Source: Phycisphaerales bacterium
GTDB lineage: Bacteria > Planctomycetota > Phycisphaerae > Tepidisphaerales > Tepidisphaeraceae
Assembly: GCA_028288775.1 (NCBI GenBank)
Contig: JAQGHP010000554.1
Coordinates: 1-6,418, forward strand
Direction: 5' to 3'
Length of the DNA stretch: 6,418 bases
Shown here piece by piece: positions 1 to 6,025 of the stretch; positions within the stretch are counted from its first letter, which is position 1, and each line of letters begins with the position of its first letter. Under the pieces are notes generated by a model. It saw only the letters and a program-made list of their open reading frames with translations, searched no databases and was not told where the DNA came from. The position numbers and the translations under genes were made by a program.

Positions 1-1
1 G

Positions 2-1036
2 GTGCGCGTCAGCATGCCCGAGCAATACGCGTCGGTGCTCGAAGCGATCAGCATGAACGCGACCGCAAAGGACGCCCAGCAGGCGGGCATGCAAGTCATG
101 ATCAGCGCGTTGCGGCAGGGGGTCGAAAAGTTCGACGGCGTGGAACTGGGGCTCGATGGTGCCGACGGGGGGCTGCGCATCGCCCTCGCCGCCGCCCCCC
201 TTAAGCTTCCCGCCCCGCCCCCCGGCGACCGTCCGGGCCTCCCCGCCAACGCCATCGCCCGCGTCGATGCGCCAGTCCCCCTGACTTCGATTTTCAGCGA
301 TGAAGTGCTCAAAAAGCTGACCGCGCGGGATGCGCCCGAAGGTCTGACGGTCAAGCAGGAGCAAAAATTTCAGGACCTCAACACGGCAGTCTGGTCCCTT
401 TTCCTCGGTGGCGAGGGACAGACGGCAGGCATGGAGGTTTCGCGCGACGCCCCGGTCGCCTATATGGTCAAGCGGTATGACAAGCCGCTCGACTTCGCGC
501 TGGAACTCCGCCGCCTCGTAGCACAGGCGAAGGCGTTTGGAGATGCGACCCATCATCCCGTGGAGATGGAACTCCAGTCCTACAAGATCGGCGAAGAGCA
601 GGCCCTGCGCGTGGTGATCAGCGATTCGGAAAAGAAGCCCGCCCTGTTCTTGGACGTGCTGCAACGCGGAAACACGGTGTTCATCGCCGGGAGCAAAAAC
701 GAATTCCGCTACATCGACCGCCTCCTCGCGGCCAAGGCGGAGGGGCCACAGAAGGCCCTCGCCAGCGCGTCGGTCGATTTGGGCCGGCTCTTCGAAGCCG
801 TAACAAAAACCCCCGGCTCCCCGCTGGCCGGCATGCCCGCCGACCGGCAGAAACAACTTGCGGACGTGTTCAAAGGCCAAACCCTCGGCGTCTCCCTGAC
901 CTCCGAAGCCGACACCGCCACGATCGACCTCACCCTCCCCCCGGCGCTGACGAAAAACATCCCGCGCCTCGTGCGAGTATTCTCCGACGGCCCCGGAAAG
1001 AATGCTCCAGGCCAGAGCCCAAGGAGCCCGCGCTAG
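2..1036 (+). CDS. Hypothetical protein, probably C-terminal part of a longer extracytoplasmic protein (5' partial)
   Basis: An open frame of 344 codons ends at TAG 1034-1036. It is open to the very left edge, so the GTG at position 2 is probably not the true start and the N-terminus, with any signal peptide, is probably missing. I do not recognise a named family. The N-terminal part is helical (about residues 5-45). A proline-rich linker follows at about 66-82 (LKLPAPPPGDRPGLP). After that come mixed helix/strand segments with no cysteine and no obvious membrane span. Near the C-terminus are a VDLGRLFEAV stretch (about 258-267) and an alternating-hydrophobic strand pair, and the last ~15 residues are a disordered Gly/Pro/Arg/Ser tail. 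The composition resembles secreted or periplasmic solute- or lipid-facing proteins of Planctomycetes-type bacteria, but this is only an impression. A 492 bp gap separates it from the next gene, so it is probably not in the same operon. Confidence 0.7.
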   Translation: MRVSMPEQYASVLEAISMNATAKDAQQAGMQVMISALRQGVEKFDGVELGLDGADGGLRIALAAAPLKLPAPPPGDRPGLPANAIARVDAPVPLTSIFSDEVLKKLTARDAPEGLTVKQEQKFQDLNTAVWSLFLGGEGQTAGMEVSRDAPVAYMVKRYDKPLDFALELRRLVAQAKAFGDATHHPVEMELQSYKIGEEQALRVVISDSEKKPALFLDVLQRGNTVFIAGSKNEFRYIDRLLAAKAEGPQKALASASVDLGRLFEAVTKTPGSPLAGMPADRQKQLADVFKGQTLGVSLTSEADTATIDLTLPPALTKNIPRLVRVFSDGPGKNAPGQSPRSPR

Positions 1037-1528
1037 CCGGGCTTCCCCTCGTCCCCCCGGTCCCAGGCGCTTGCGGCCCCGGCGTTAATCATTTTCCGCC
1101 CCGGCCCTTCCCGCCGGCGGGCCCATGTCCCACGAAGTTTCCCCCCTGTAATCGGCCTCTTGCTGCCCGACAGCCGCGGGCTGGAAGCGCCCGCCCGCAG
1201 CCGGCGGAACAAGACCCCCACGTCAGAAAGACTCGACAAGCCTCGACGCGCTTCTCGCGCGGGCGAAGAACGCCGGCCCTGCCGCCCGTCAAGCGCGACC
1301 GTGAACTGCAAAGCAAAAAGGTGATCGCAGCGATTTCATCATTGTGCAGATCATTCCTCGGCGGCTGAGCCTTTCTTCCGCCCATATTTGCAATCATTGT
1401 TCAATCCGCCGTGCGGAGTGCGATGTCGAAGTGAGCATGAATCAAGTACGGCCTTCGTGGACGGAGGCCCAGGTCGGAATGCCATTTGCTCGCTTGCCAT
1501 GCTCTCTCGCTACTCAACGGCGCAAGGC
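1037..1528. other. Intergenic region, 492 bp, no convincing gene
   Basis: Open frames on both strands here have Arg/Pro/Ala/Gly-rich translations without recognisable domains and look like products of high GC content. Two small palindromes are visible: CAGCC-GCG-GGCTG at 1171-1183 and ATCGC-A-GCGAT at 1324-1334. Neither is followed by a T tract, so neither is a clear intrinsic terminator. The right part (about 1320-1420) is less GC-rich than its surroundings, with AT-containing runs such as CATATTTGCAATCATTG, and would be the natural place for the promoter of the downstream operon. I could not find a convincing -35/-10 pair. Confidence 0.5.
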
Positions 1529-2023
1529 ATGATCATCAGCAACCTCTCAGGGGATGTGCTCGACACCGTCGGCGGCATGGTCGCGCGGGGGTGGCGGAAT
1601 TTCCTCACCCGCCCATCGGGGTCGTTCAATTTCCGATTCATCCTCCAACCTGCGATTGCTTCACTGACGGCGATACGGGCGGGCCTAAGGGATGGAAAGG
1701 CGGGAAGGCCGGCATTTTTGTGGGAGGTGGTGACGAGTTCCGCGCACCGGGCGGGGCTCTTGCAAGAGGCCTGGAAGGCATTGCGGACGCCGGTCCTGGT
1801 CGCCGCGTCGCTCGACGCGATCTACCAGATCCGGATTCATCATTGGATCTATCCCCTCGAACTCATCTTCACAGTGATACTTCTTGCGGTCATCCCCTAC
1901 ATCATACTTCGTGGCCCGGTCAACCGCGTGGCCCGGTTTCTTACTCGTAAGACGGGCGCGGCCGGACCGGGCGACCCCGGTCGCGTTCGGGATCGAAACG
2001 GTAAAAGTCGCCTGGTGAGTTAA
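1529..2023 (+). CDS. Small conserved-type membrane protein, function unknown
   Basis: This encodes 164 residues from ATG 1529. The frame is open further upstream to an ATG at 1388, but that extension reads as low-quality sequence without a ribosome site. ATG 1499 and ATG 1577 are alternative starts, and the start is uncertain. The N-terminal half is amphipathic and basic: a WRNFLTRPSGSFNFRFILQP stretch at about 22-41, then AIRAGLRDGKAGRPAFLW at about 48-65. Two hydrophobic segments follow, a short one at about 88-101 and a strong one at about 110-127 (LELIFTVILLAVIPYIILRG), with a basic RGPVNRVARFLTRK flank that should stay in the cytoplasm. The pattern RPSG...NFRFILQP...RAGLRD...YP...RGPVNR matches, from memory, a family of uncharacterised bacterial inner-membrane proteins. 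It is the probable first gene of the peroxidase operon, ending 32 bp before the next start. The C-terminal ~25 residues are polar and probably disordered. Confidence 0.72.
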   Translation: MIISNLSGDVLDTVGGMVARGWRNFLTRPSGSFNFRFILQPAIASLTAIRAGLRDGKAGRPAFLWEVVTSSAHRAGLLQEAWKALRTPVLVAASLDAIYQIRIHHWIYPLELIFTVILLAVIPYIILRGPVNRVARFLTRKTGAAGPGDPGRVRDRNGKSRLVS

Positions 2024-2055
2024 CGGGCAACTCCAGCGAAAGGAATGGGCACCCC

Positions 2056-2628
2056 ATGGCAAGCACAGCGAAGCAACCCGAGTGGTCTCAACCCGCGGCA
2101 ATGGCGATTCCAAAGGGCGGCTATTTCGCCGACCGGGTCGAACAGGGCCGGTATGGCCCCATATTCCCCAAGACGCCCGCCTCCTACGGTTTTTCGATCG
2201 TGGCGAAGATCATTCCCGGCCGGGAGCCCGTTTTCTATGAATATGCAAAGGTCCTTGAAAACGCGGTCGCCGGGCAGCCCGACTGTCTGGCGGTGCTCCA
2301 ATTGCATTACCTGCGCTGGGTCCTGTTCCCCATCAAGGGAGAGACCTACTTTATGTATCAGGGGATCTTCGACACCGATTTCGACAAATATACAGAGGAC
2401 GCCGTCGGACTGTTCACGAAACTGGGCATCAATACCGTCTTCGAGAACCTCTAGGGTTTTCCCAAGGACTGGAAGACCAACCCCGCGGCGTTTGTCAAGT
2501 TCGTGCGCGACCACCAGTGCCCGAGTTTCCTGGAATACGCCGAGTACCCCTTCGTCGGCGCAGGCGAAATCAAGAAGGCGCTTCGCGTGAAGGAGGCCTT
2601 CTCCGACATGCTCGACCAGATGCAGTGA
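2056..2628 (+). pseudogene. DyP-associated ~190-residue protein, possibly ferredoxin-like fold, interrupted by in-frame TAG
   Basis: The frame opens at ATG 2056 with AAAGGA at 2039-2044 as a plausible ribosome site. It runs 132 codons to TAG 2452-2454. The same frame then stays open for 57 more codons to TGA 2626-2628, and these read as normal protein (GFPKDWKTNPAAFVKFVRDH, then QCPSFLEYAEYPFVGAGEIK). The hydrophobic/aromatic pattern joins smoothly across the stop, which suggests one ~190-residue protein whose codon 133 was a sense codon; GAG (Glu) is one base away. The region around residues 40-130 (SIVAKIIPGREPVFYEYAKV, then LHYLRWVLFPIKGETYFMYQ) alternates strand and helix as in dimeric alpha/beta-barrel, ferredoxin-like proteins, the fold group that includes DyP peroxidases; this assignment is by pattern only. 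The DyP gene starts 15 bp after the downstream TGA, as expected for an intact operon member. It could be a recent nonsense mutation, a functional truncated product, stop readthrough, or a sequencing error. Confidence 0.75.
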
Positions 2629-2643
2629 CACCGAAGGGGAAAC

Positions 2644-4044
2644 ATGCTTGAACTCGATGATATTCAACACACCCCCCTGACGCGTGCCCCGGCGATGAGC
2701 GGGCGATACGAGTTCCTGTCGTTCAGGGATCCCGCCGGCGGGCGGGCGTGGTTGTCGGCGATGGTGGAACAGGTCCGCTCCGTCAGCGCGATGCGCGCGT
2801 CCGTCGCGCGAGACCGAAGCTGGATCACCGTGGCGTTCACGTGGAACGGACTTCGGGCGCTCGGGACGGGTGAGGCTTCGCTGGCCACGTTTCCGGAGGA
2901 GTTCCGTCAGGGAATGGCGGCGCGCGCCCAGGTGCTCGGCGACACCGGCGCCAATCACCCCGAAAACTGGGTCGACAAAACCGCCAGCCCCGACCTTCAC
3001 GCCATCTGGGTCTTGTTCGCGCGCGACGCCGACGAGCGCGGACGGCGGGTGCTGGAGCACAGGAGGATTCTAGCGGGTTGCCCGGGCGTCGAAGTTCTCT
3101 CCACAATCGACCTCGACGCCACTCCGCCGTTGGAATACCCCCACGACCACTTCGGCTATCGCGACCGCCTCTCGCAGCCGGTCATTCAGGGAGGGGGCGA
3201 GGAGCCGACGCCCCGGCCGGGCGGCCCGTCAAAAGCGGGCGAATTCATTTCGCAGCCGGTTATCGAAGGATCGGGCGACGAGCCGACGCCCGGTACGGGC
3301 GCGCCGCTCAAAGCGGGCGAATTCATCCTCGGCTATCCCGACGAGACCGGCCCGGGGGCCGCCCTTCCGCAGCCGGAAATCCTGTCGCGCAACGGCAGCT
3401 ATATGGCCTACCGCCGGCTTGAGGAGCATGTGGGCAGGTTTCGCGAATTCCTCCGCGACCAAGGCGAGACCCCGGAGGAACAGGAACTGATCGCCGCCAA
3501 GATGATGGGCCGCTGGCGCAGCGGCGCGCCGCTGGTCCTTGCGCCGGAGAAGGACGACCCGGCGCTGGGCGCGGACCCCCGGCGGAACAACGAATTCAAT
3601 TACAAGCACCAGGACCCGTTTGGTTACGCGGTCCCGCTGGGCGCGCACATCCGCCGGATGAACCCACGCGACACCGCCGCCGACATGAACCGCCACCGGA
3701 TGATCCGGCGCGGCGCAACGTACGGCCCCCATCTCCCAGAAGGCGCGCCCGAGGACGGCAGGGAGCGCGGCATCGCGGCGTTCGTCATCGGTGCGAGCCT
3801 CATCCGGCAGTTCGAATTCGCGCAGAACGTATGGATCAATGATCGGAACTTTCACGGCCTGGAAAACGAACGCGACCCGATCATCGGCAACCAGGAGGGC
3901 ACGCTGGAATTTAAGATCCCCAACCGCCCGATCCGCAAAACGATCCGGGGGCTGCCCGCATTCACCACCGTCCGCGGCGGGGCCTACTTCTTTCTGCCCG
4001 GCATCAATGCCCTGCGATGGCTCGCCGACCCCCGGCCGGGCTGA
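2644..4044 (+). CDS. DyP-type heme peroxidase
   Basis: This 466-residue protein starts at ATG 2644, with AGGGGA at 2635-2640 just upstream. DyP-type peroxidases are heme enzymes that use hydrogen peroxide to oxidise dyes, phenolics or other reductants. Visible family landmarks: the distal-Asp motif in FGYRDRLSQP (G171, D174); the heme-ligand region PLGAHIRRMNPRD with proximal His335; the distal Arg segment HRMIRRGATYGP (R355/R356); and the C-terminal WINDRNFHGLENERDPIIGN block at 397-416. Length fits the longer cytoplasmic DyP classes. No Tat or Sec signal is seen at the N-terminus. Oddities: the final Gly of the family's GXXDG motif is Arg175, and residues 177-228 are two tandem 26-residue copies of one segment. 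The fold should also supply two ferredoxin-like halves, and the N-terminal ~160 residues fit the first. Gene spacing places it third in the operon. The substrate is unknown. Confidence 0.93.
   Translation: MLELDDIQHTPLTRAPAMSGRYEFLSFRDPAGGRAWLSAMVEQVRSVSAMRASVARDRSWITVAFTWNGLRALGTGEASLATFPEEFRQGMAARAQVLGDTGANHPENWVDKTASPDLHAIWVLFARDADERGRRVLEHRRILAGCPGVEVLSTIDLDATPPLEYPHDHFGYRDRLSQPVIQGGGEEPTPRPGGPSKAGEFISQPVIEGSGDEPTPGTGAPLKAGEFILGYPDETGPGAALPQPEILSRNGSYMAYRRLEEHVGRFREFLRDQGETPEEQELIAAKMMGRWRSGAPLVLAPEKDDPALGADPRRNNEFNYKHQDPFGYAVPLGAHIRRMNPRDTAADMNRHRMIRRGATYGPHLPEGAPEDGRERGIAAFVIGASLIRQFEFAQNVWINDRNFHGLENERDPIIGNQEGTLEFKIPNRPIRKTIRGLPAFTTVRGGAYFFLPGINALRWLADPRPG
3172..3327 (+). repeat. Tandem duplication, 2 x 78 bp, inside the DyP peroxidase gene
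   Basis: Unit 1 is 3172-3249 and unit 2 is 3250-3327, directly adjacent and in the same frame. By hand alignment 62 of 78 bases match (about 79%), and 19 of 26 residues match. Both units begin SQPVI and end KAGEFI. The differences are scattered and include synonymous changes, so the duplication looks old rather than an assembly artefact. Unit 2 (VIEGSGDEPTPG) is closer to the usual DyP sequence as I remember it, and unit 1 (VIQGGGEEPTPR) has drifted more. The result lengthens the loop after the distal Asp motif by 26 residues. Confidence 0.95.
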
Positions 4045-4080
4045 GCGTTTGTTTGGCCGCTCTCGAGGGAGGCACACGCC

Positions 4081-5100
4081 ATGAGCACGCCGCTACTATC
4101 CGCCCGCACTTACAACCAGAACCACGTCCCCCGCAAATACACGCCGGGCAAGCGCCGTCTGAGTATTTATTGGACGTGGAGTTACCCGTGGGAGGCGCAG
4201 CGCGACCTCGCCGTGATGGACAATCGATTCTCGACCTTCACGGAAGTCCGCAAGGTGCTTTGGCCGAATTACGAGACGCCCGAATGGATGGCCGCGCAAT
4301 TCTTGCAGGGGATCGCGGGCACCCTCGAATTGTTCCACCGCTCGGCGCTCAATTTTCAGCGACTGGCGGAGGAGGCGACCGGCCACCCCGTTGCGGTGTT
4401 CCAGCGCATCGACCAGGCGGGGTACAAGCTGCCCATCGACGAACGCATTCTCGACGACACGGACACGCTGCTCGTGTTCGGGCTCGATCACCTGCTGGCC
4501 GAGGAGGAGGCGTGGCCCCAGGAGATCGCCGCCATAAACAATTGGCTGCGGCGGGAGGGCACCTGCCTGATGCTCGCGCCGCACCACGACGTCGGCTTCA
4601 CGGATGACACCGCGCAACGCCAGATGGAATACATCCACCACGGCGACGCGCTGGTCCCGCGCCAACAACGCTTCAGCCAATACACGCGCTCACTAATCAA
4701 AGGCCTGGAGGTTCCCGTTTGGAATGAGTGGGGATTGCATCCCGCGGTGGTCAAGGACACGAAACAGATCGCCCCGCTCACGCCCTTCCGCGACTTCGAC
4801 CGCAAAGGGCTGCTCAAGAACGTGGACACGCTGAGCCTGCACCCACATCTGCCGCACTACGCGCTGACGAAGGACGCCGGGCCGGGCGTACAGGTGCTGG
4901 CGCGCCAGCCCATCGACCTGGAGCGCCCGCACCCGTTCACCCGGGCCGGCAACACGGAGTTCAACTGTCTGCTCTGGCTCCCCCCGGGCGAACAGCACGC
5001 CGGGGACATCGTGATGACGGACTCGACGCATTTCACCGTGCTGTTCGGCGTCTCCGAAAGCATCGAAAACTTCTGGCGGAACCTGGCGACGATGAAATAG
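4081..5100 (+). CDS. Uncharacterised protein, possible class I glutamine-amidotransferase-like fold
   Basis: This 339-residue protein starts at ATG 4081 with a strong ribosome site (GAGGGAGG, 4065-4072, 8 nt spacer), 36 bp after the peroxidase gene. I do not recognise a named family. The pattern DTDTLLVFGLDHL (126-138), a helix, then NNWLRREGTCLMLAPHHDVG (153-172) resembles the strand-helix-strand core of class I glutamine-amidotransferase-like or ThuA-like proteins, in which a substrate pocket sits after the glycine-rich turn. A Cys nucleophile in the usual G-x-C-x-G elbow is not seen, so amidotransferase activity is not supported. Histidines cluster in putative core motifs: H168-H169-D170, H186-H187, H254/H256/H259 (LHPHLPHY) and H317 (DSTHFTVLFG). 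These could form a metal or substrate site, but that is inference. No signal peptide or membrane segment is seen, so it is probably cytoplasmic. It is the last gene of the putative operon and ends 48 bp from the convergent SDR gene. Confidence 0.85.
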   Translation: MSTPLLSARTYNQNHVPRKYTPGKRRLSIYWTWSYPWEAQRDLAVMDNRFSTFTEVRKVLWPNYETPEWMAAQFLQGIAGTLELFHRSALNFQRLAEEATGHPVAVFQRIDQAGYKLPIDERILDDTDTLLVFGLDHLLAEEEAWPQEIAAINNWLRREGTCLMLAPHHDVGFTDDTAQRQMEYIHHGDALVPRQQRFSQYTRSLIKGLEVPVWNEWGLHPAVVKDTKQIAPLTPFRDFDRKGLLKNVDTLSLHPHLPHYALTKDAGPGVQVLARQPIDLERPHPFTRAGNTEFNCLLWLPPGEQHAGDIVMTDSTHFTVLFGVSESIENFWRNLATMK

Positions 5101-5148
5101 CCTGATCGATGCCCTGTCGATAGATTGCTCGGCGACTCGCTTAAAGGT
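5101..5148. other. Convergent intergenic gap between the operon and the SDR gene
   Basis: Two genes end facing each other here, so termination signals for both strands are expected. The only structure seen is a weak ATCGA/TCGAT stem (5105-5109 with 5117-5121, 7 nt loop) without a T tract. No intrinsic terminator can be called. Confidence 0.4.
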
Positions 5149-5895
5149 TTACCGCAGCCCGCCGCTGGCGAGGAGTTGCTCGCCGGTGAGCCAGGCGGAA
5201 TCATCGGAAGCGAGGAAGACGGCGATCGACGCAATGTCGCCGACGCGGCCGGTGCGGCCCAAGGGCACCTGCGGGAGCAGGTTCTTCTCGAAGTCCGAGC
5301 CGATGAAGCCGGCGCTGACCGTGCCCTCGGTTTCGACCATGCCGGGGTTGAGGGTGTTCACGCGGATTTTCCTGGGGCCCAGTTCGCGGGAGAGCACGCC
5401 AGTGATCGCGTCCACCGCGCCCTTGGTGCCGGTATAGACCGCGCTGTTCGGCGGCGTGATGCGGCTGACCGCCGAGCCGATGTTGATGATGCTTGCGCCC
5501 TCGGGCAGGTGCTTGACGGCGGCCTGCGTGGTCAGCAGAAGCCCCAGCACGTTGACGTTAAAAATCCGGTGGAACTGCTCCTCGGTCACCTCCTCGATGG
5601 GGGAGAATTCGTAGACGCCGGAGTTGTTAACGAGGATGTCGAGGCGGCCGTAGTTCTTGATGGCCGCGTCGATGAGGCCGCGGGCCTCGGATTTCCTGGA
5701 AACGTCCCCTCCCACGGCGACCGCCTTCCCGCCCGCCGCCACGATGTCGGCGACCACCTTCTCCGCCCCCGACTTGCTTGACGCGTAGTTCACCACGACC
5801 GATGCGCCCTCTTTTGCCAGTGCCCTGGCGATGCCCGCGCCGATGCCCTTGGAAGCCCCCGTTACGACCGCCACCTTGCCTGTGAGCTTGCTCAT
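5149..5895 (-). CDS. Short-chain dehydrogenase/reductase (classical SDR, FabG-like)
   Basis: This 248-residue protein has the usual length of a classical SDR. In order: the Rossmann cofactor motif TGASKGIG (12-19), GGDV with D64, the NNSG motif (90-93), and the catalytic tetrad Asn115, Ser141, Tyr154 and Lys158 (YTGTK). The PG turn after the core (NPGMVETEG, 183-191) and the C-terminal LTGEQLLASGG also fit. After the second strand the sequence is VVVNYASS without an acidic residue, which in this family favours NADP(H) over NAD(H). The reaction is reversible reduction of a carbonyl to an alcohol, and the substrate cannot be read. Names such as 3-oxoacyl-ACP reductase or glucose 1-dehydrogenase are often given to such proteins without proof. 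It starts at ATG 5895-5893 with GGAGT (5905-5901) as ribosome site. It is divergent from the ArsR-type gene, which probably regulates it. Confidence 0.95.
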   Translation of the reverse strand: MSKLTGKVAVVTGASKGIGAGIARALAKEGASVVVNYASSKSGAEKVVADIVAAGGKAVAVGGDVSRKSEARGLIDAAIKNYGRLDILVNNSGVYEFSPIEEVTEEQFHRIFNVNVLGLLLTTQAAVKHLPEGASIINIGSAVSRITPPNSAVYTGTKGAVDAITGVLSRELGPRKIRVNTLNPGMVETEGTVSAGFIGSDFEKNLLPQVPLGRTGRVGDIASIAVFLASDDSAWLTGEQLLASGGLR

Positions 5896-5932
5896 GTGAG
5901 ACTCCGTCGAGAGTGTTGCGACCGGCCGGAGA

Positions 5933-5949
5933 GGGAGGCGACGCCTCCC
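5933..5949. repeat. Perfect palindrome in the SDR 5' leader
   Basis: GGGAGGCG-A-CGCCTCCC has 8-bp arms around one base. It lies between the predicted SDR promoter and its ribosome site. As RNA it could form a tight hairpin of about 7 GC-rich pairs, and as DNA it could be a dimeric protein site. No function is proven. Confidence 0.6.
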
Positions 5950-5965
5950 GTTCCTCCGTTAGTCG

Positions 5966-5990
5966 CATAGTTCAGGATATTAGAACTATG
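5966..5990. promoter_or_regulatory. Probable ArsR-type operator between divergent genes
   Basis: CATAGTTC (5966-5973) and GAACTATG (5983-5990) form a perfect 8-bp inverted repeat with a 9-bp AT-rich spacer. This fits the imperfect dyads bound by dimeric winged-helix ArsR repressors. A third GAACTA box follows at 5991-5996, 8 bp after the one at 5983. The dyad covers the predicted -10 box of the SDR promoter, and the third box touches the -35 region of the arsR-type promoter, so binding could repress both genes. The assignment is by position and symmetry. Confidence 0.7.
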
Positions 5991-6004
5991 GAACTAGGAG
6001 TCAA
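5977..6004 (-). promoter_or_regulatory. Predicted promoter of the SDR gene
   Basis: On the minus strand TTGACT (6004-5999) and TAATAT (5982-5977) are 16 bp apart. The -35 matches the consensus at five of six positions and the -10 at four of six. Transcription would start about 75 bases upstream of the SDR ATG. It overlaps the GAACTA inverted repeat. Confidence 0.5.
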
Positions 6005-6017
6005 GCCGCCGTATAAT
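5989..6017 (+). promoter_or_regulatory. Predicted promoter of the ArsR-type regulator gene
   Basis: A perfect TATAAT lies at 6012-6017. At 17 bp spacing the -35 position is TGGAAC (5989-5994), a poor match that overlaps the third GAACTA box. The expected transcription start (about 6023-6025) is one to three bases before ATG 6026, and no Shine-Dalgarno sequence is present, which points to a leaderless or near-leaderless mRNA. Confidence 0.5.
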
Positions 6018-6025
6018 TAATTTCC

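Noticed and set aside
1034..1324. The frame of the first gene stays open for about 95 codons after its TAG, suggesting readthrough.
   Set aside because: The extension is Arg/Pro/Ala-rich with no protein-like pattern, unlike the coherent sequence after the TAG at 2452. High GC content explains the lack of stops.
1089..1397. Minus-strand open frames in the intergenic region (1033-1311 and 1089-1397).
   Set aside because: Low-complexity Arg/Gly/Ala translations with no domain and no convincing ribosome sites. They overlap each other.
2452..2454. Reassigned amber codon or pyrrolysine coding.
   Set aside because: Three other genes in the window end at TAG, and no Pyl genes are present in the window. 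Simple nonsense mutation is more economical.
2045..2590. Alternative plus-frame start ATG 2045 directly after AAAGGA.
   Set aside because: Its translation is Ser/Arg/Pro-rich, typical of a frame-shifted reading, while the 2056 frame gives coherent protein on both sides of the TAG.
2020..3060. Long minus-strand open frame (346 codons) opposite the interrupted gene and the DyP start.
   Set aside because: It is antisense to recognisable DyP coding sequence and its translation shows no family pattern. Such frames are common in GC-rich DNA.
3985..4044. Encapsulin cargo-targeting peptide at the end of the DyP peroxidase.
   Set aside because: The C-terminus ends in ALRWLADPRPG without the short hydrophobic GSL-type targeting motif, and no encapsulin gene is nearby.
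3229..4077. Minus-strand open frame of 282 codons opposite the DyP peroxidase.
   Set aside because: The plus strand carries the clear DyP heme-ligand motifs, so the antisense frame is a shadow.
5105..5121. Hairpin ATCGA/TCGAT as a transcription terminator.
   Set aside because: Only five base pairs, a 7 nt loop and no T tract on either strand.
5125..5781. Plus-strand open frame of 218 codons across the SDR gene.
   Set aside because: The minus strand has the full SDR motif set. The plus translation is Asp/Gly/Val/Ala-rich and unstructured.
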